Assembly: GCA_001898645.1 (NCBI GenBank)
Contig: MKUQ01000010.1
Span: 1-64,000, forward strand
From: Burkholderiales bacterium 70-64
Lineage (GTDB): Bacteria > Pseudomonadota > Gammaproteobacteria > Burkholderiales > Burkholderiaceae_E
DNA length: 64,000 nucleotides
Direction: 5' to 3'
Shown here piece by piece: positions 1 to 8,654 of this stretch (position 1 is the stretch's first letter; each line of letters starts with the position of its first letter). The notes below the pieces were generated by a model. It saw only the letters and a list, made by a program, of their open reading frames with translations. It did not search any database and was not told the DNA's origin. The position numbers and the translations under genes were made by a program.

Positions 1-73
1 CGTCCCGTAGGGGATTCGAACCCCTGTACCGACCGTGAAAGGGTCGTGTCCTAGGCCTCTAGACGAACGGGAC
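1..73 (-). tRNA. tRNA-Glu (UUC)
   Basis: The minus strand folds as a 73-nt tRNA body. Its acceptor stem GTCCCGT pairs with ACGGGAC, the T arm carries GGTTCGAATCC, and the anticodon loop CTTTCAC gives UUC. The discriminator G is the first base of the window, so any encoded CCA lies outside. It follows tRNA-Ala(GGC) on the same strand by 12 bp, so the two are probably co-transcribed. Confidence 0.95.
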
Positions 74-85
74 TGCTTGAGATCT

Positions 86-161
<76 letters not shown>

Positions 162-262
162 GAAGAGCCCAAAAGTATAAGGCAGGGGCGCCGCTGCACG
201 CAAGTCGCTCGGCCCGCATGCTACAGTTTCCGGGCCCGTTTCAGACTCTTCCGGAATCGTTC

Positions 263-1114
263 ATGACCGCTCGCATCCTCGATGGCGCCGCCCTCGCCCG
301 ATCCATCCGCGCCGACATGGCGCAGCGTGCCGCCGCCCTCGCGGGGCGCGGCCGTCCGCCGGGGCTGGCCGTCATCCTGGTCGGCGAGGATCCGGCCTCT
401 TCGGTGTACGTGCGCAACAAGGTCAAGGACTGCGAGGAGGTGGGCATCCGCTCGATCCTCGACCATCTTCCCGTGCACACCACCCAGGATTCGCTGCTGG
501 CGCGCATCCGCCAGCTCAACGCCGACCCTTCGGTGCACGGCATCCTGGTGCAGCTGCCGCTGCCGCCGCAGATCGACGCGCACACCGTGATCGAGACCAT
601 CTCGCCGGCCAAGGACGTCGACGGCTTTCACGTGGCCAGCGCCGGCGCGCTGATGACCGGCCAGGCGGGCTTTCTCCCCTGCACCCCCTATGGCGTGATG
701 AAGATGCTCGAGCACGCGGGCGCCGTCCTGAAGGGGGCCGAGGCGGTGGTGGTGGGCCGCAGCAACATCGTCGGCAAGCCGCAGGCGATGCTGCTCTTGC
801 AGTCCGACGCCACCGTCACCATCTGCCACAGCAGGACGCGCGACCTGGCCGCGCACACGCGCCGCGCCGACATCCTGGTCGCCGCGGTGGGCCGCATGAA
901 GATGATCACCGGCGACATGGTCAAGCCCGGCGCGATCGTCATCGACGTGGGCATGAACCGCGATGCGGCGGGCAGGCTGTGCGGCGATGTCGATTTCGAC
1001 GCCGTGCGCGAGGTGGCCAGCTGGATCACGCCCGTGCCGGGCGGCGTCGGCCCGATGACGCGCGCGATGCTGCTGGTGAACACGATCGAGGCCGCCGAGC
1101 GCGCGGCGGCCTGA
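263..1114 (+). CDS. folD: FolD: methylenetetrahydrofolate dehydrogenase / cyclohydrolase
   Basis: Bifunctional cytosolic enzyme of one-carbon metabolism that interconverts 5,10-methylene-THF, methenyl-THF and 10-formyl-THF. At 283 aa it has the usual family length. The N-terminal catalytic part contains the conserved stretch [14 protein letters not shown] (the active-site Tyr and Lys), followed by GILVQLPLP. The C-terminal NADP-binding part has [11 protein letters not shown] and the conserved ending [20 protein letters not shown] chose the ATG at 263 (protein starts MTARILDG) because the 15 residues readable upstream from 218 do not resemble the family. prlC follows 29 bp downstream on the same strand, so the two may form an operon. 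Confidence 0.96.
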   Translation: MTARILDGAALARSIRADMAQRAAALAGRGRPPGLAVILVGEDPASSVYVRNKVKDCEEVGIRSILDHLPVHTTQDSLLARIRQLNADPSVHGILVQLPLPPQIDAHTVIETISPAKDVDGFHVASAGALMTGQAGFLPCTPYGVMKMLEHAGAVLKGAEAVVVGRSNIVGKPQAMLLLQSDATVTICHSRTRDLAAHTRRADILVAAVGRMKMITGDMVKPGAIVIDVGMNRDAAGRLCGDVDFDAVREVASWITPVPGGVGPMTRAMLLVNTIEAAERAAA

Positions 1115-1143
1115 ACCGAACATCGAAGGACGAACCGACACCG

Positions 1144-3282
1144 ATGACCGACCCCACCCCGCAGGGCTCCACGCCGCACGCAGCCGGCGCCGACAATCCG
1201 CTGCTCGACTTCTCCGGCCTGCCGCGCTTCGCCGACTTCTCGCCCGGGCACGTCGCGCCGGCGATCGATGCGCTGCTCGCCGAGGCGCGCGCGGCGCTGG
1301 CCGCGGTGACCGGCCCCGCCACCCCGCTCACCTGGGACGCCTTCATCGAGCCGCTCGAGGACGCCACCGAGCGGTTGGGCCGCGCCTGGGGCATGGTCGG
1401 CCATCTCAATGGCGTGGCCGACACGCCGCCGCTGCGCGAAGCCTACAACGCGTGCCTGCCGCGGGTGACGCAGTTCTGGACCGAGCTGTCGCAGCACCCG
1501 GCGCTGTTCGCCCGCTACAAGGCCTACGCCGCATCGCCGGAATACCTGCAGTTGCCGGCCGCGCGCCGGCGCATCGTCGACAACGCCCTGCGCGACTTCC
1601 GCCTCGGCGGCGCCGAGCTGGTCTCGCCGGCGCGCGAGCGTTTCGCGCAGCTGCAGGAGCGCATGGCGGCGCTCGGGCAGAAGTTCTCCGAGAACGTGCT
1701 CGATGCCACCAATGCCTTCACGCACCACGTCACCGACGAAGCGCAGCTGGCCGGCCTGCCGGCCGATGCGCGCGAAGCCGCCCGCGAGGCGGCGAGCTCG
1801 GAAGGCCGGGAAGGCTGGACGTTCACGCTGCAGTTCCCTTCCTACCTGCCGGTGATGCAGTACGCGCAGCACCGGCCGCTGCGCGAACGGATGTATCGCG
1901 CGTACGCCACGCGCGCCTCGCGCGAGGCGCTGGCGCCGGCAGGCGAGGCCGCCGCGCAGCTGGACAACGCACCGGTGATCGACGAGCTGCTCGCGCTGCG
2001 CCACGAGGAGGCGCAACTGCTCGGCTACGCGAACTTCGCCGAGGTCTCGCTGGTGCCCAAGATGGCCGAGTCGCCGGCCAAGGTGCTGGAGTTCCTGCAC
2101 GACCTCGCCCGGCGCGCGCGCCCTTTCGCCGAGCGCGATCTCGAGGCGCTGCGCCGCTTCGCGGCCGAGTCGCTCGCCCTGCCCGATCCGCAGGCCTGGG
2201 ACCTCGCCTACGCCAGCGAGAAGCTGAAGGAGGCGCGCTACGCGTTCTCCGACCAGGTGGTCAAGCAGTACTTCCAGCTGCCGCGCGTGCTCGCGGGCCT
2301 GTTCGGGCTGGTCGAGCGGCTGTTCTCGGTGCGTATCGTGCCCGACGAGGCGTCGACCTGGCACCCCGACGTACGCTTCCATCGCGTGGAGCGCGACGGG
2401 CAGCTGATCGGGCAGTTCTACACCGACCTGTACGCGCGCGCCTCCAAGCGCCCCGGCGCGTGGATGGACGATGCGCGTTCGCGCCGTCGCCGCCACGGCC
2501 GCCTGCAGACGCCGGTGGCCTACCTCACCTGCAACTTCCAGCCGCCGGTGGGCACGCGCCCCGCGCTGCTCACGCACGACGACGTGACCACGCTGTTCCA
2601 CGAATTCGGTCACGGCCTGCACCATCTGCTCACCCGCATCGACGACCTCGGCGTCTCGGGCATCAGCGGAGTGGAGTGGGACGCGGTCGAGCTGCCCAGC
2701 CAGTTCATGGAGAACTTCTGCTGGGAATGGGACATCGTGCAGTCGATGAGCGCGCACGTGGACACCGGCGAGCCGCTGCCGCGCGAGCTCTTCGACCGCA
2801 TGCTGGCGGCCAGGAACTTCCAGAGCGGCATGGCCACCCTGCGCCAGATCGAGTTCTCGCTGTTCGACATGCGCCTGCATGCCGGCTTCGAGCCCGGCAC
2901 TGCGCGCAGCGTGCAGGACATGCTCGACGAAGTGCGCCGCGAGGTGGCGGTGGTCGTGCCGCCGGCGTGGAATCGCTTCCAGAACAGCTTCTCGCACATC
3001 TTCGCGGGCGGCTACGCGGCGGGCTACTACAGCTACAAGTGGGCCGAGGTGCTGTCGGCCGACGCCTACGCCGCCTTCGAGGAAGCGATGGCGCAGCCGC
3101 AGCCGCAGGCCCACGTGGCCGAGACCGGTCGGCGCTTTCTCGCCGAGATCCTCTCGGTCGGCGGCAGCCGACCGGCCATCGACTCGTTCCGTGCGTTCAG
3201 GGGACGGGATCCGCAGCTGGATGCCTTGCTTCGCCATAATGGAATGGTCGAGGCATCTGTTGCGGAACCGTCCCATGGCTAG
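1144..3282 (+). CDS. prlC: Oligopeptidase A (M3 family zinc metallopeptidase)
   Basis: Cytosolic thimet-type oligopeptidase that cleaves short peptides, including signal-peptide remnants. The 712-aa product carries the zinc motif HEFGHGLHH, with the first His at about residue 486. It is followed by the downstream part of the M3 active site, GVEWDAVELPSQFMENF (third zinc ligand Glu). The segment GAWMDDARSRRRRHGRLQ before PVAYLTCNF matches the spacing in E. coli PrlC. The start at 1144 gives MTDPTPQG. A longer reading frame back to 979 overlaps folD and is an artefact. Its last 8 bases overlap the start of the next gene, which suggests translational coupling. Confidence 0.95.
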   Translation: MTDPTPQGSTPHAAGADNPLLDFSGLPRFADFSPGHVAPAIDALLAEARAALAAVTGPATPLTWDAFIEPLEDATERLGRAWGMVGHLNGVADTPPLREAYNACLPRVTQFWTELSQHPALFARYKAYAASPEYLQLPAARRRIVDNALRDFRLGGAELVSPARERFAQLQERMAALGQKFSENVLDATNAFTHHVTDEAQLAGLPADAREAAREAASSEGREGWTFTLQFPSYLPVMQYAQHRPLRERMYRAYATRASREALAPAGEAAAQLDNAPVIDELLALRHEEAQLLGYANFAEVSLVPKMAESPAKVLEFLHDLARRARPFAERDLEALRRFAAESLALPDPQAWDLAYASEKLKEARYAFSDQVVKQYFQLPRVLAGLFGLVERLFSVRIVPDEASTWHPDVRFHRVERDGQLIGQFYTDLYARASKRPGAWMDDARSRRRRHGRLQTPVAYLTCNFQPPVGTRPALLTHDDVTTLFHEFGHGLHHLLTRIDDLGVSGISGVEWDAVELPSQFMENFCWEWDIVQSMSAHVDTGEPLPRELFDRMLAARNFQSGMATLRQIEFSLFDMRLHAGFEPGTARSVQDMLDEVRREVAVVVPPAWNRFQNSFSHIFAGGYAAGYYSYKWAEVLSADAYAAFEEAMAQPQPQAHVAETGRRFLAEILSVGGSRPAIDSFRAFRGRDPQLDALLRHNGMVEASVAEPSHG

Positions 3283-3994
3283 CAGTCACCCGGAGTCGAA
3301 GCCGGCCCGCGCCCCCTTCCTCCTCGCCGGTCTCTCCCCGGCGGCGGGCCTGCTCGCCCTCGCGGCCTGCCTGGCACTGTCGCCGATCGACGCCCTGGCA
3401 CAGTACAAGTGGATCGGCGCCGACGGGCGCGTCAACTACAGCGACATGCCGCCGCCGCCCGATCACCGGCGCCTGCTGCGCGCGCCCGGCGGCATCGCCA
3501 CCGCCGAAGCACCGGCCGCCGGCGACGCACGCCTGCCCTATGCGCTGCGCTCGGCCGCGCACCGCTACCCGGTGGTGCTGTACACGGCGGCCGACTGCGA
3601 GCCCTGCGAGCAGGGGCGCAGCTATCTGAGCAAGCGCGGCGTGCCCTTCACCGAGAAGCGCGTGCAGACGAAGGCCGACATCGAGGCCTTCAACGCGCTC
3701 GGCTTCGCCGAGGCACAGTTCCCGAGCGTGAGCGTGGGGCGCGAGAAGATGGTCGGCTTCGAGACCTCGCGCTGGGACCAGATGCTCGACGCCGCCGGCT
3801 ATCCGAAGTCCTCGATGCTGCCTGCCAACGTGGCCGCGCACACCGTCGAGCCGATGCGCGAGGAGCGGCCGGCGCGGACCGAGGCGCCGCGAGACTCCGC
3901 AGCCGCGGCGGACGATGCCCGCCGCGCCATCGATGCGGCCGGCCTGCTGCTGCCCGCCGCCCAGCAGGGCGACCCCGGCGGCTTCAGGTTCTGA
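3275..3994 (+). CDS. Exported DUF4124 plus glutaredoxin-like domain protein
   Basis: Predicted secreted or periplasmic protein of 239 aa. A hydrophobic signal peptide (about residues 17-41, ending near ALA-QYKW) is followed by a short DUF4124 module (YKWIGADGRVNYSDMPPP). A thioredoxin-fold domain comes next, with the glutaredoxin-type redox motif CEPC at about residue 109 and the cis-Pro region FPSVSVG. The C-terminal 50 residues are Ala/Arg-rich. The start ATG lies inside the 3' end of prlC (overlap ATGGCTAG), so coupling is likely. The combination suggests a periplasmic thiol-disulfide protein. The redox partner is unknown. Confidence 0.85.
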   Translation: MASSHPESKPARAPFLLAGLSPAAGLLALAACLALSPIDALAQYKWIGADGRVNYSDMPPPPDHRRLLRAPGGIATAEAPAAGDARLPYALRSAAHRYPVVLYTAADCEPCEQGRSYLSKRGVPFTEKRVQTKADIEAFNALGFAEAQFPSVSVGREKMVGFETSRWDQMLDAAGYPKSSMLPANVAAHTVEPMREERPARTEAPRDSAAAADDARRAIDAAGLLLPAAQQGDPGGFRF

Positions 3995-4028
3995 TCGCCG
4001 GCGCTTGGTGATCGGCGGCGCGATGGCC

Positions 4029-4064
4029 GCCTCTGTTGCTGCCTCTGTTGCCGCCGCTGTTGCC
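4029..4064. repeat. Three 12-bp tandem repeats between convergent genes
   Basis: Three adjacent copies of a 12-mer (GCCTCTGTTGCT, GCCTCTGTTGCC, GCCGCTGTTGCC) fill the space between the glutaredoxin gene and the convergent membrane-protein gene, ending 1 bp before the latter's stop codon. The copies differ at one or two positions. The repeat is non-coding in both annotated genes and could vary in copy number by slippage. Confidence 0.8.
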
Positions 4065-4065
4065 C

Positions 4066-5526
4066 CTATTCCTTGCGGCGCAGCAGCGAGAACCAGTACT
4101 CCATCAGTCTCCCGGCCGCCTCGCGCCCGCCCAGGCCGAAGGCCAGGGCCACCGCCACGGCCACCGCACCGAAGGTGAGGCCGAAGGCGAGATTCACGAT
4201 CGAGTCGGCAATGCCCATGGCGCGCAGGCCCATGGCGAGCACCAGCCCGATGATCAGCGCGCGCACCAGCCCGCCCAGCCAGGCGGCCGCCGGCTGACCG
4301 CTGCGTGCGACCACCGCGCCGAGCAGGTTGGCCAGCCACAGCCCGATCAGCAGGATCACGATGCCGAGCAGCACGTCGGCGCCGAACACGATGAAGGTGC
4401 CGACCAGGTCGCTCACCTGCGCGAAGTGCAGGCGGTTCGCGGCTTCGGCCACCGCCATCAGCATCGCGAAGAACAGCAGCACCCGTCCCGCCAGCACCGA
4501 CAGGCGCAGCGAGCCGAGCATCGTCTGCAGCCCGAGACGCTCGCCGAGCCGGTCGACCCCGGTGCCCTCGAGCAGGCTGGCCACCAGGCCGGCCACGAAA
4601 CGCGCGACGTACCAGGTGACGCCGAGGATCAGCGCCGCGGCCAGCAGGTCGGGCAGCGCCGCCACCAGTTGGCTCAACATGCTGCGTGCCGGATCGGAGA
4701 TCGCCTCGAGCTCGAGTGCGTCGAGCGCCGAGATCAGCGCCGGCACGAAGATGACGAAGAACACGATCATGCCGATCAGCTTCGGCAGGTCGGCGCTTTC
4801 CGCGATGCCGGCGCTGCGCGCGAGCGACTGCAGGCGGGTCGCCACGAGCAGGTTGGTCACGATGCCGCGCACGATCTTGGCCACGTAGTAGCCGACGAAG
4901 CCGATCACCAGCGCGCCGACGAGGTTGGGCACGAAGGCGAGCAGCCGGTCGACCAGGTTCTGCACCGGGCCCAGCAGCCCTTGCAGCCCGAGGGCGCCCA
5001 GCACCATCGGCAGGAACAGCAGCAGCACGATCCAGTAGCCGACGTGCCCGATGCTCTCGCTGATCGGGCGCATGCCCGCCTCCGCGCTCAGCCGTTCGTC
5101 GATGGTGGTGCGATCAAGCAGCCTGCCGAGGCCGGTGCGAACCAGCATCGCGATCATCCACCCGACGAGCGCCAGCACCAGCGCGGCCAGCACCCGGGGC
5201 AGATAGCCCACCACGTCGCCGATCATGGCCGCGAACGGCGCCGACACGACCTGCAGGTCGAGGTTGTTGAACGCCGCGACGATCGCCACCAGCAGGATGA
5301 ACCAGAACACCAGCCGGGACACGACCTTCTCGGCATCGAGCGTCTCCCCGAAAGCCGGCGCGAGCCGCCGGTTGACCTGCGCCAGCGACATCAGGCGGTG
5401 CACGCCGGCGGCCGCGACCAGCGCCACGACCCAGCCGAGCAGCAGCAGCGCCACGGCGCCGACGATGGTGAGCAGATGGACCCCGAGCGCGCCCTTGAGC
5501 GCGCCGGCGAAGCTCTCGTATTGCAT
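4066..5526 (-). CDS. Multi-pass membrane protein with TM_helix repeats (CmpX/mechanosensitive-channel-like)
   Basis: Inner-membrane protein of 486 aa built from four or five copies of a module made of one long hydrophobic helix ending in charged residues (for example LLGWVVALVAAAGVHRLM, ALVGWMIAMLVRTGLGRLL and LGVTWYVARFVAGLVASLL). This is the conserved TM-helix repeat family (PF05552) usually annotated as a mechanosensitive ion channel. I see no MscS beta-domain, so channel activity is not established. Two ATGs stand 6 bp apart. The Shine-Dalgarno AAAGGAG ends one base before the first ATG (5532) and about 7 bases before the second (5526), so I prefer 5526. It is the last gene of a minus-strand series. 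Confidence 0.8.
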   Translation of the reverse strand: MQYESFAGALKGALGVHLLTIVGAVALLLLGWVVALVAAAGVHRLMSLAQVNRRLAPAFGETLDAEKVVSRLVFWFILLVAIVAAFNNLDLQVVSAPFAAMIGDVVGYLPRVLAALVLALVGWMIAMLVRTGLGRLLDRTTIDERLSAEAGMRPISESIGHVGYWIVLLLFLPMVLGALGLQGLLGPVQNLVDRLLAFVPNLVGALVIGFVGYYVAKIVRGIVTNLLVATRLQSLARSAGIAESADLPKLIGMIVFFVIFVPALISALDALELEAISDPARSMLSQLVAALPDLLAAALILGVTWYVARFVAGLVASLLEGTGVDRLGERLGLQTMLGSLRLSVLAGRVLLFFAMLMAVAEAANRLHFAQVSDLVGTFIVFGADVLLGIVILLIGLWLANLLGAVVARSGQPAAAWLGGLVRALIIGLVLAMGLRAMGIADSIVNLAFGLTFGAVAVAVALAFGLGGREAAGRLMEYWFSLLRRKE

Positions 5527-5557
5527 GGCCATTCTCCTTTTTCGTCTCGCGGGGGGA

Positions 5558-7357
5558 TCATCGCCAGCGGCGCCAGCCGCCGGTGGTGCGCTTCTCCGGT
5601 TCGGGCTCTTGCGCGTGACGCGCGGCGATGACCAGGCGCCCGTCCGTGGCTGCCTCGATCATCGGCAGCCCCCTGGACCGGAGATCGGCGAAGGTGCCGG
5701 GACGCAGGACGGCATAGGCCTGCCCCGGCTGCGCGCGCCAAAGGCGTTCGAAATCCTCGAGCGTCGCGACGGCCTTGCCCGGCTCGGCATCGATCCCGGG
5801 ACCCAGTTCGCCGCGCGTGGCCACGAGCGTCGTGGTTCGCCCGAGGTAGAAAGGCACCGATGGATCGAACTGGGCCACCGAGTAGAACGGCACCTCGGGC
5901 CGATACGGCTTGCGATCGTCGGTGAACTCCTCGATCAGCCGCTCGGACGAGAAGTCGGCGTCCGTCTGGTGCAGGAAGCCGAATACGAGGTGCCAGAAGC
6001 CGAGCGTGGCGATGACCAGCATGAAGGCGGCCGATGCGAGCCGGCCGGCGCGCACCCGCGCCACGGCGACCGCCCCGCCCGCGAGCAGCGCCGCCGCCGC
6101 CGCGTACAGCCATGGCAACTGCGCGACGGCGTGCTCGCCCAGTGCGACGAACTTCTGCGTGCGCGGCAGGCCGTGCGCCGCCGCGAGGAGAACGATGCCG
6201 GCCGCGCACGTGCCCCAGGCCGACCAGCTCAGCGCGGCGGCGTCGCGCTCGCGCGGGCGCATCGCGAGCAGCAGCGCGATGGCCGGGAACGCCGGCAGCA
6301 CGTACGCCGGCAGCTTGGAACGGGAAACGCTGAAGAAGACCACGATCACCGCGATCCACGCGACGCAGAACAGCCGCGGCGAGAAGCCGGCCGCGGCCTG
6401 CCGCGGGGCGCGGCACGAGGCACGGCGCAGCCACTGCCAGCCCTCCCTGGCCAGTGCCGGCGTCCAGGGCATCATCCCGGCCAGCAGCACCGGGACGTAA
6501 TACCACCACGCGCCGACGCGATGATGGTCGGTGCGCGTGAAACGCTCCAGGTGCTCGTAGACGAAGAAGAAGTGGAAGAACTCCGGATTGCGGTGCTGCA
6601 CCACGAGGAACCACGGCGCGGCGATCGCCACGAAGATCGCCACGCCGGGCAGGAGGCTCAGCCGTCGCAGCAGCCCCACCTGCTCGCGCCGCAGCGCGAG
6701 GTAGGCGAGCAGCGCGCCGGCCGGCAGCACCACGCCGACCAGCCCCTTGGCGAGCACGGCCAGCGCCGCTGCCGCCCACGCTGCCGACATCCATGCATTG
6801 CGCCGGCGCACATCGGCGGCACTCTGGGCGAGCAGGAAGGCGCACAGCGCGAAGGTCAGGCAGGCGGTGAGCGTCATGTCCAGGGTCAGGTACTGCCCGG
6901 CCAGGAAATACGCCCACGAGCTGCCCAGCAGGGTTGCGGCGACCAAGCCGGTACGCACGTCGCGCAACCGGTAGCCGGTGAATCCGAGCATCAGCAAGGC
7001 GAAGAAGCCGAGCATCGCCGAAGGCAGCCGGGCGGTCCATTCGTCCTCGCCGAACAGCCGGTACGACACGGCCGTCATCCAGTACTGCAGCGGCGGCTTC
7101 TCGAAATACTTCAGGTCGTTCAGGCGCGGCGTGATCCAGTCGCCGCTCGCCGTCATCTCGCGCGGGATCTCGGCGTAGCGCGCCTCGTCGGGCACGAACA
7201 GCCCGCGCAGCTCCAGGCTGCCGAACCAGGCCAGGAGCACGACGAGGGCCAGGGCGATCCAGGCGGCTGCCAGCGGGCGTGCACGCGCGGCCACCACCCC
7301 TGCTGCGGACGAGGCGTCGATCCGTTGCGGCTGCGGCGGCAGGTGGGGCAAAGGCAC
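5558..7357 (-). CDS. ArnT-like glycosyltransferase, family 39 (PMT superfamily)
   Basis: Integral inner-membrane glycosyltransferase that would move a sugar from a polyprenyl-phosphate donor onto a periplasmic acceptor such as lipid A or glycan. The N-terminal region has one membrane helix followed by the diagnostic loop FVPDEARYAEIPREM (the acidic catalytic pair DE) and the segment YFEKPPLQYW. About ten more hydrophobic helices follow, then a C-terminal periplasmic domain of about 150 aa. The start is uncertain. No ATG precedes the conserved region in frame, and GTG 7357 gives 599 aa; GTG codons just before the first helix are alternatives. The lipid A target is an inference from similarity to ArnT. 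Confidence 0.85.
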   Translation of the reverse strand: MPLPHLPPQPQRIDASSAAGVVAARARPLAAAWIALALVVLLAWFGSLELRGLFVPDEARYAEIPREMTASGDWITPRLNDLKYFEKPPLQYWMTAVSYRLFGEDEWTARLPSAMLGFFALLMLGFTGYRLRDVRTGLVAATLLGSSWAYFLAGQYLTLDMTLTACLTFALCAFLLAQSAADVRRRNAWMSAAWAAAALAVLAKGLVGVVLPAGALLAYLALRREQVGLLRRLSLLPGVAIFVAIAAPWFLVVQHRNPEFFHFFFVYEHLERFTRTDHHRVGAWWYYVPVLLAGMMPWTPALAREGWQWLRRASCRAPRQAAAGFSPRLFCVAWIAVIVVFFSVSRSKLPAYVLPAFPAIALLLAMRPRERDAAALSWSAWGTCAAGIVLLAAAHGLPRTQKFVALGEHAVAQLPWLYAAAAALLAGGAVAVARVRAGRLASAAFMLVIATLGFWHLVFGFLHQTDADFSSERLIEEFTDDRKPYRPEVPFYSVAQFDPSVPFYLGRTTTLVATRGELGPGIDAEPGKAVATLEDFERLWRAQPGQAYAVLRPGTFADLRSRGLPMIEAATDGRLVIAARHAQEPEPEKRTTGGWRRWR

Positions 7358-7512
7358 AGGGTCGGGATCCCATCGCTCGCCGCCGCCATCGAAACGACGG
7401 CGAACGACTCGCGGCTCAGAGCGTGATGGCGACGACGCGCATCGGCGCGTCCAGGCCCAAGCATACCAACAGGACGGCGCCGCGGCCGAAGACCCGGCAC
7501 GACCCGGTGCGA

Positions 7513-8604
7513 TCAGGCCGAGGATGCGCGCCGCCGGCCCGCGCCGAACATCGCCAGTGCGATCGCACCGGTGCCGAACAGCAAGGCCGCCAGCCAGACC
7601 ATCCAGCCCACGTACGGCAAACGCCCCAGCGCGAACAGGACGAGCAGCACCACGGCGGTCGCAAGCACGCGCCGCCACGTCCTCGCGGGCCCCGTCCGCT
7701 CGGCCAGCAAATCCCCGAGTGCGACAGCGGTTGCCAGGCACCCCAGGAGGATCAGCACGAGCGATGTCGCAATGACGAGCAGGCCGAGCGGGATGCCCAC
7801 CACCGAGATCAGCAGCAGCAGCGTCGCCAGCGGCAGTCCCACGAGCAGCGCCGCGCCGAGCAGCGGTGCGGCCAGTGGCCTCGCGCGCAGCGCCTGTGTG
7901 ACGCGGCGCCACGCACCCGGCGCGATCGCCAGCAGCACCGCGGCGGTCGCGATCCAGCCGATGACCCAGAGCACCGACGCGCCGCGAGGCAGGCTGCCGC
8001 GGACGCCCACCGCTTCGGCAATGCCGCCTTGCACCTGGGCGCCCGGGGCGATGCGCAGCAGCCTGGTGCCGCGATAGTCGAGCCGCCCCTGCACGACGGC
8101 AGTCGGGCCCAGCGAGAGCTCGCCGCCGACCACGCGCAGGTCGCCGTCGACGCGGCCGTTGACCTCGGCGCGGCCGGCACTGATGAGCACGTAGCGGCGT
8201 ACGTGCCCATCGAGCGTCACGCGGCCGCCGGCCACCGTCGCGCCGCCGGCGATGTCGGCATCGGCGGTGACGATCACCCGGCCGCCAGCGAGCCGCGCGT
8301 TGTCGCCGACCGGTGCCGCGACTCGCACCTCGCCGCCCGCGGCATACAGGTCGTCGCCGACGCTCGATTCGATGCTCACGGCGCCGCCCGCCAGCAAGGC
8401 ATCGCCGCCCACGGGCCCGGTCACGGCGACGCGTCCGCCGACGACCACCGCATCGCCCGGCACCGCCGTCCGCATCGTGACCTGGCCGCCCGCGACATAG
8501 GTATCGTTGCCGAAGTGCTGCGACAGCGGCTCGGAGGTCGAGCTCGTTTCGCCGGCCATCAGCGCGGCCGGCAGGAGGGTCGCGATCAGCAGTCCTGCGC
8601 GCAT
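7513..8604 (-). CDS. Exported bactofilin-like polymer-forming protein with C-terminal membrane helices
   Basis: Protein of 363 aa. It has a signal peptide (MRAGLLIATLLPAALMAGE), then about 190 residues of short Gly/Val-rich repeats such as DAVVVGGRVAVTGPVGGDAL, the pattern of the right-handed beta-helix of bactofilins (DUF583). The last 130 residues contain four hydrophobic helices (for example LWVIGWIATAAVLLAIAPGA). A clear Shine-Dalgarno, GGAGGAA, stands 6 bases before the ATG. Classical bactofilins are cytosolic and lack signal peptides, so this is probably an envelope-anchored variant whose beta-helix lies in the periplasm. It is 50 bp downstream of the DUF72 gene. Confidence 0.85.
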   Translation of the reverse strand: MRAGLLIATLLPAALMAGETSSTSEPLSQHFGNDTYVAGGQVTMRTAVPGDAVVVGGRVAVTGPVGGDALLAGGAVSIESSVGDDLYAAGGEVRVAAPVGDNARLAGGRVIVTADADIAGGATVAGGRVTLDGHVRRYVLISAGRAEVNGRVDGDLRVVGGELSLGPTAVVQGRLDYRGTRLLRIAPGAQVQGGIAEAVGVRGSLPRGASVLWVIGWIATAAVLLAIAPGAWRRVTQALRARPLAAPLLGAALLVGLPLATLLLLISVVGIPLGLLVIATSLVLILLGCLATAVALGDLLAERTGPARTWRRVLATAVVLLVLFALGRLPYVGWMVWLAALLFGTGAIALAMFGAGRRRASSA

Positions 8605-8654
8605 CTGATATTCCTCCGCTTTCCTCGGCTCGCGGTGCTCCCCGGACGTCCGGC

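Noticed and set aside
688-3276. An 862-codon minus-strand open frame opposite prlC
   Set aside because: It is rich in Arg, His and Gln with no domain signature and lies opposite a clear M3 peptidase. Long antisense frames are expected in GC-rich DNA with strong third-position bias.
4036-5631. A 531-codon plus-strand frame opposite the membrane-protein gene
   Set aside because: Its product is almost entirely Gln, His, Arg and Glu, the complement of hydrophobic codons on the other strand. It is a shadow of a multi-pass membrane protein.
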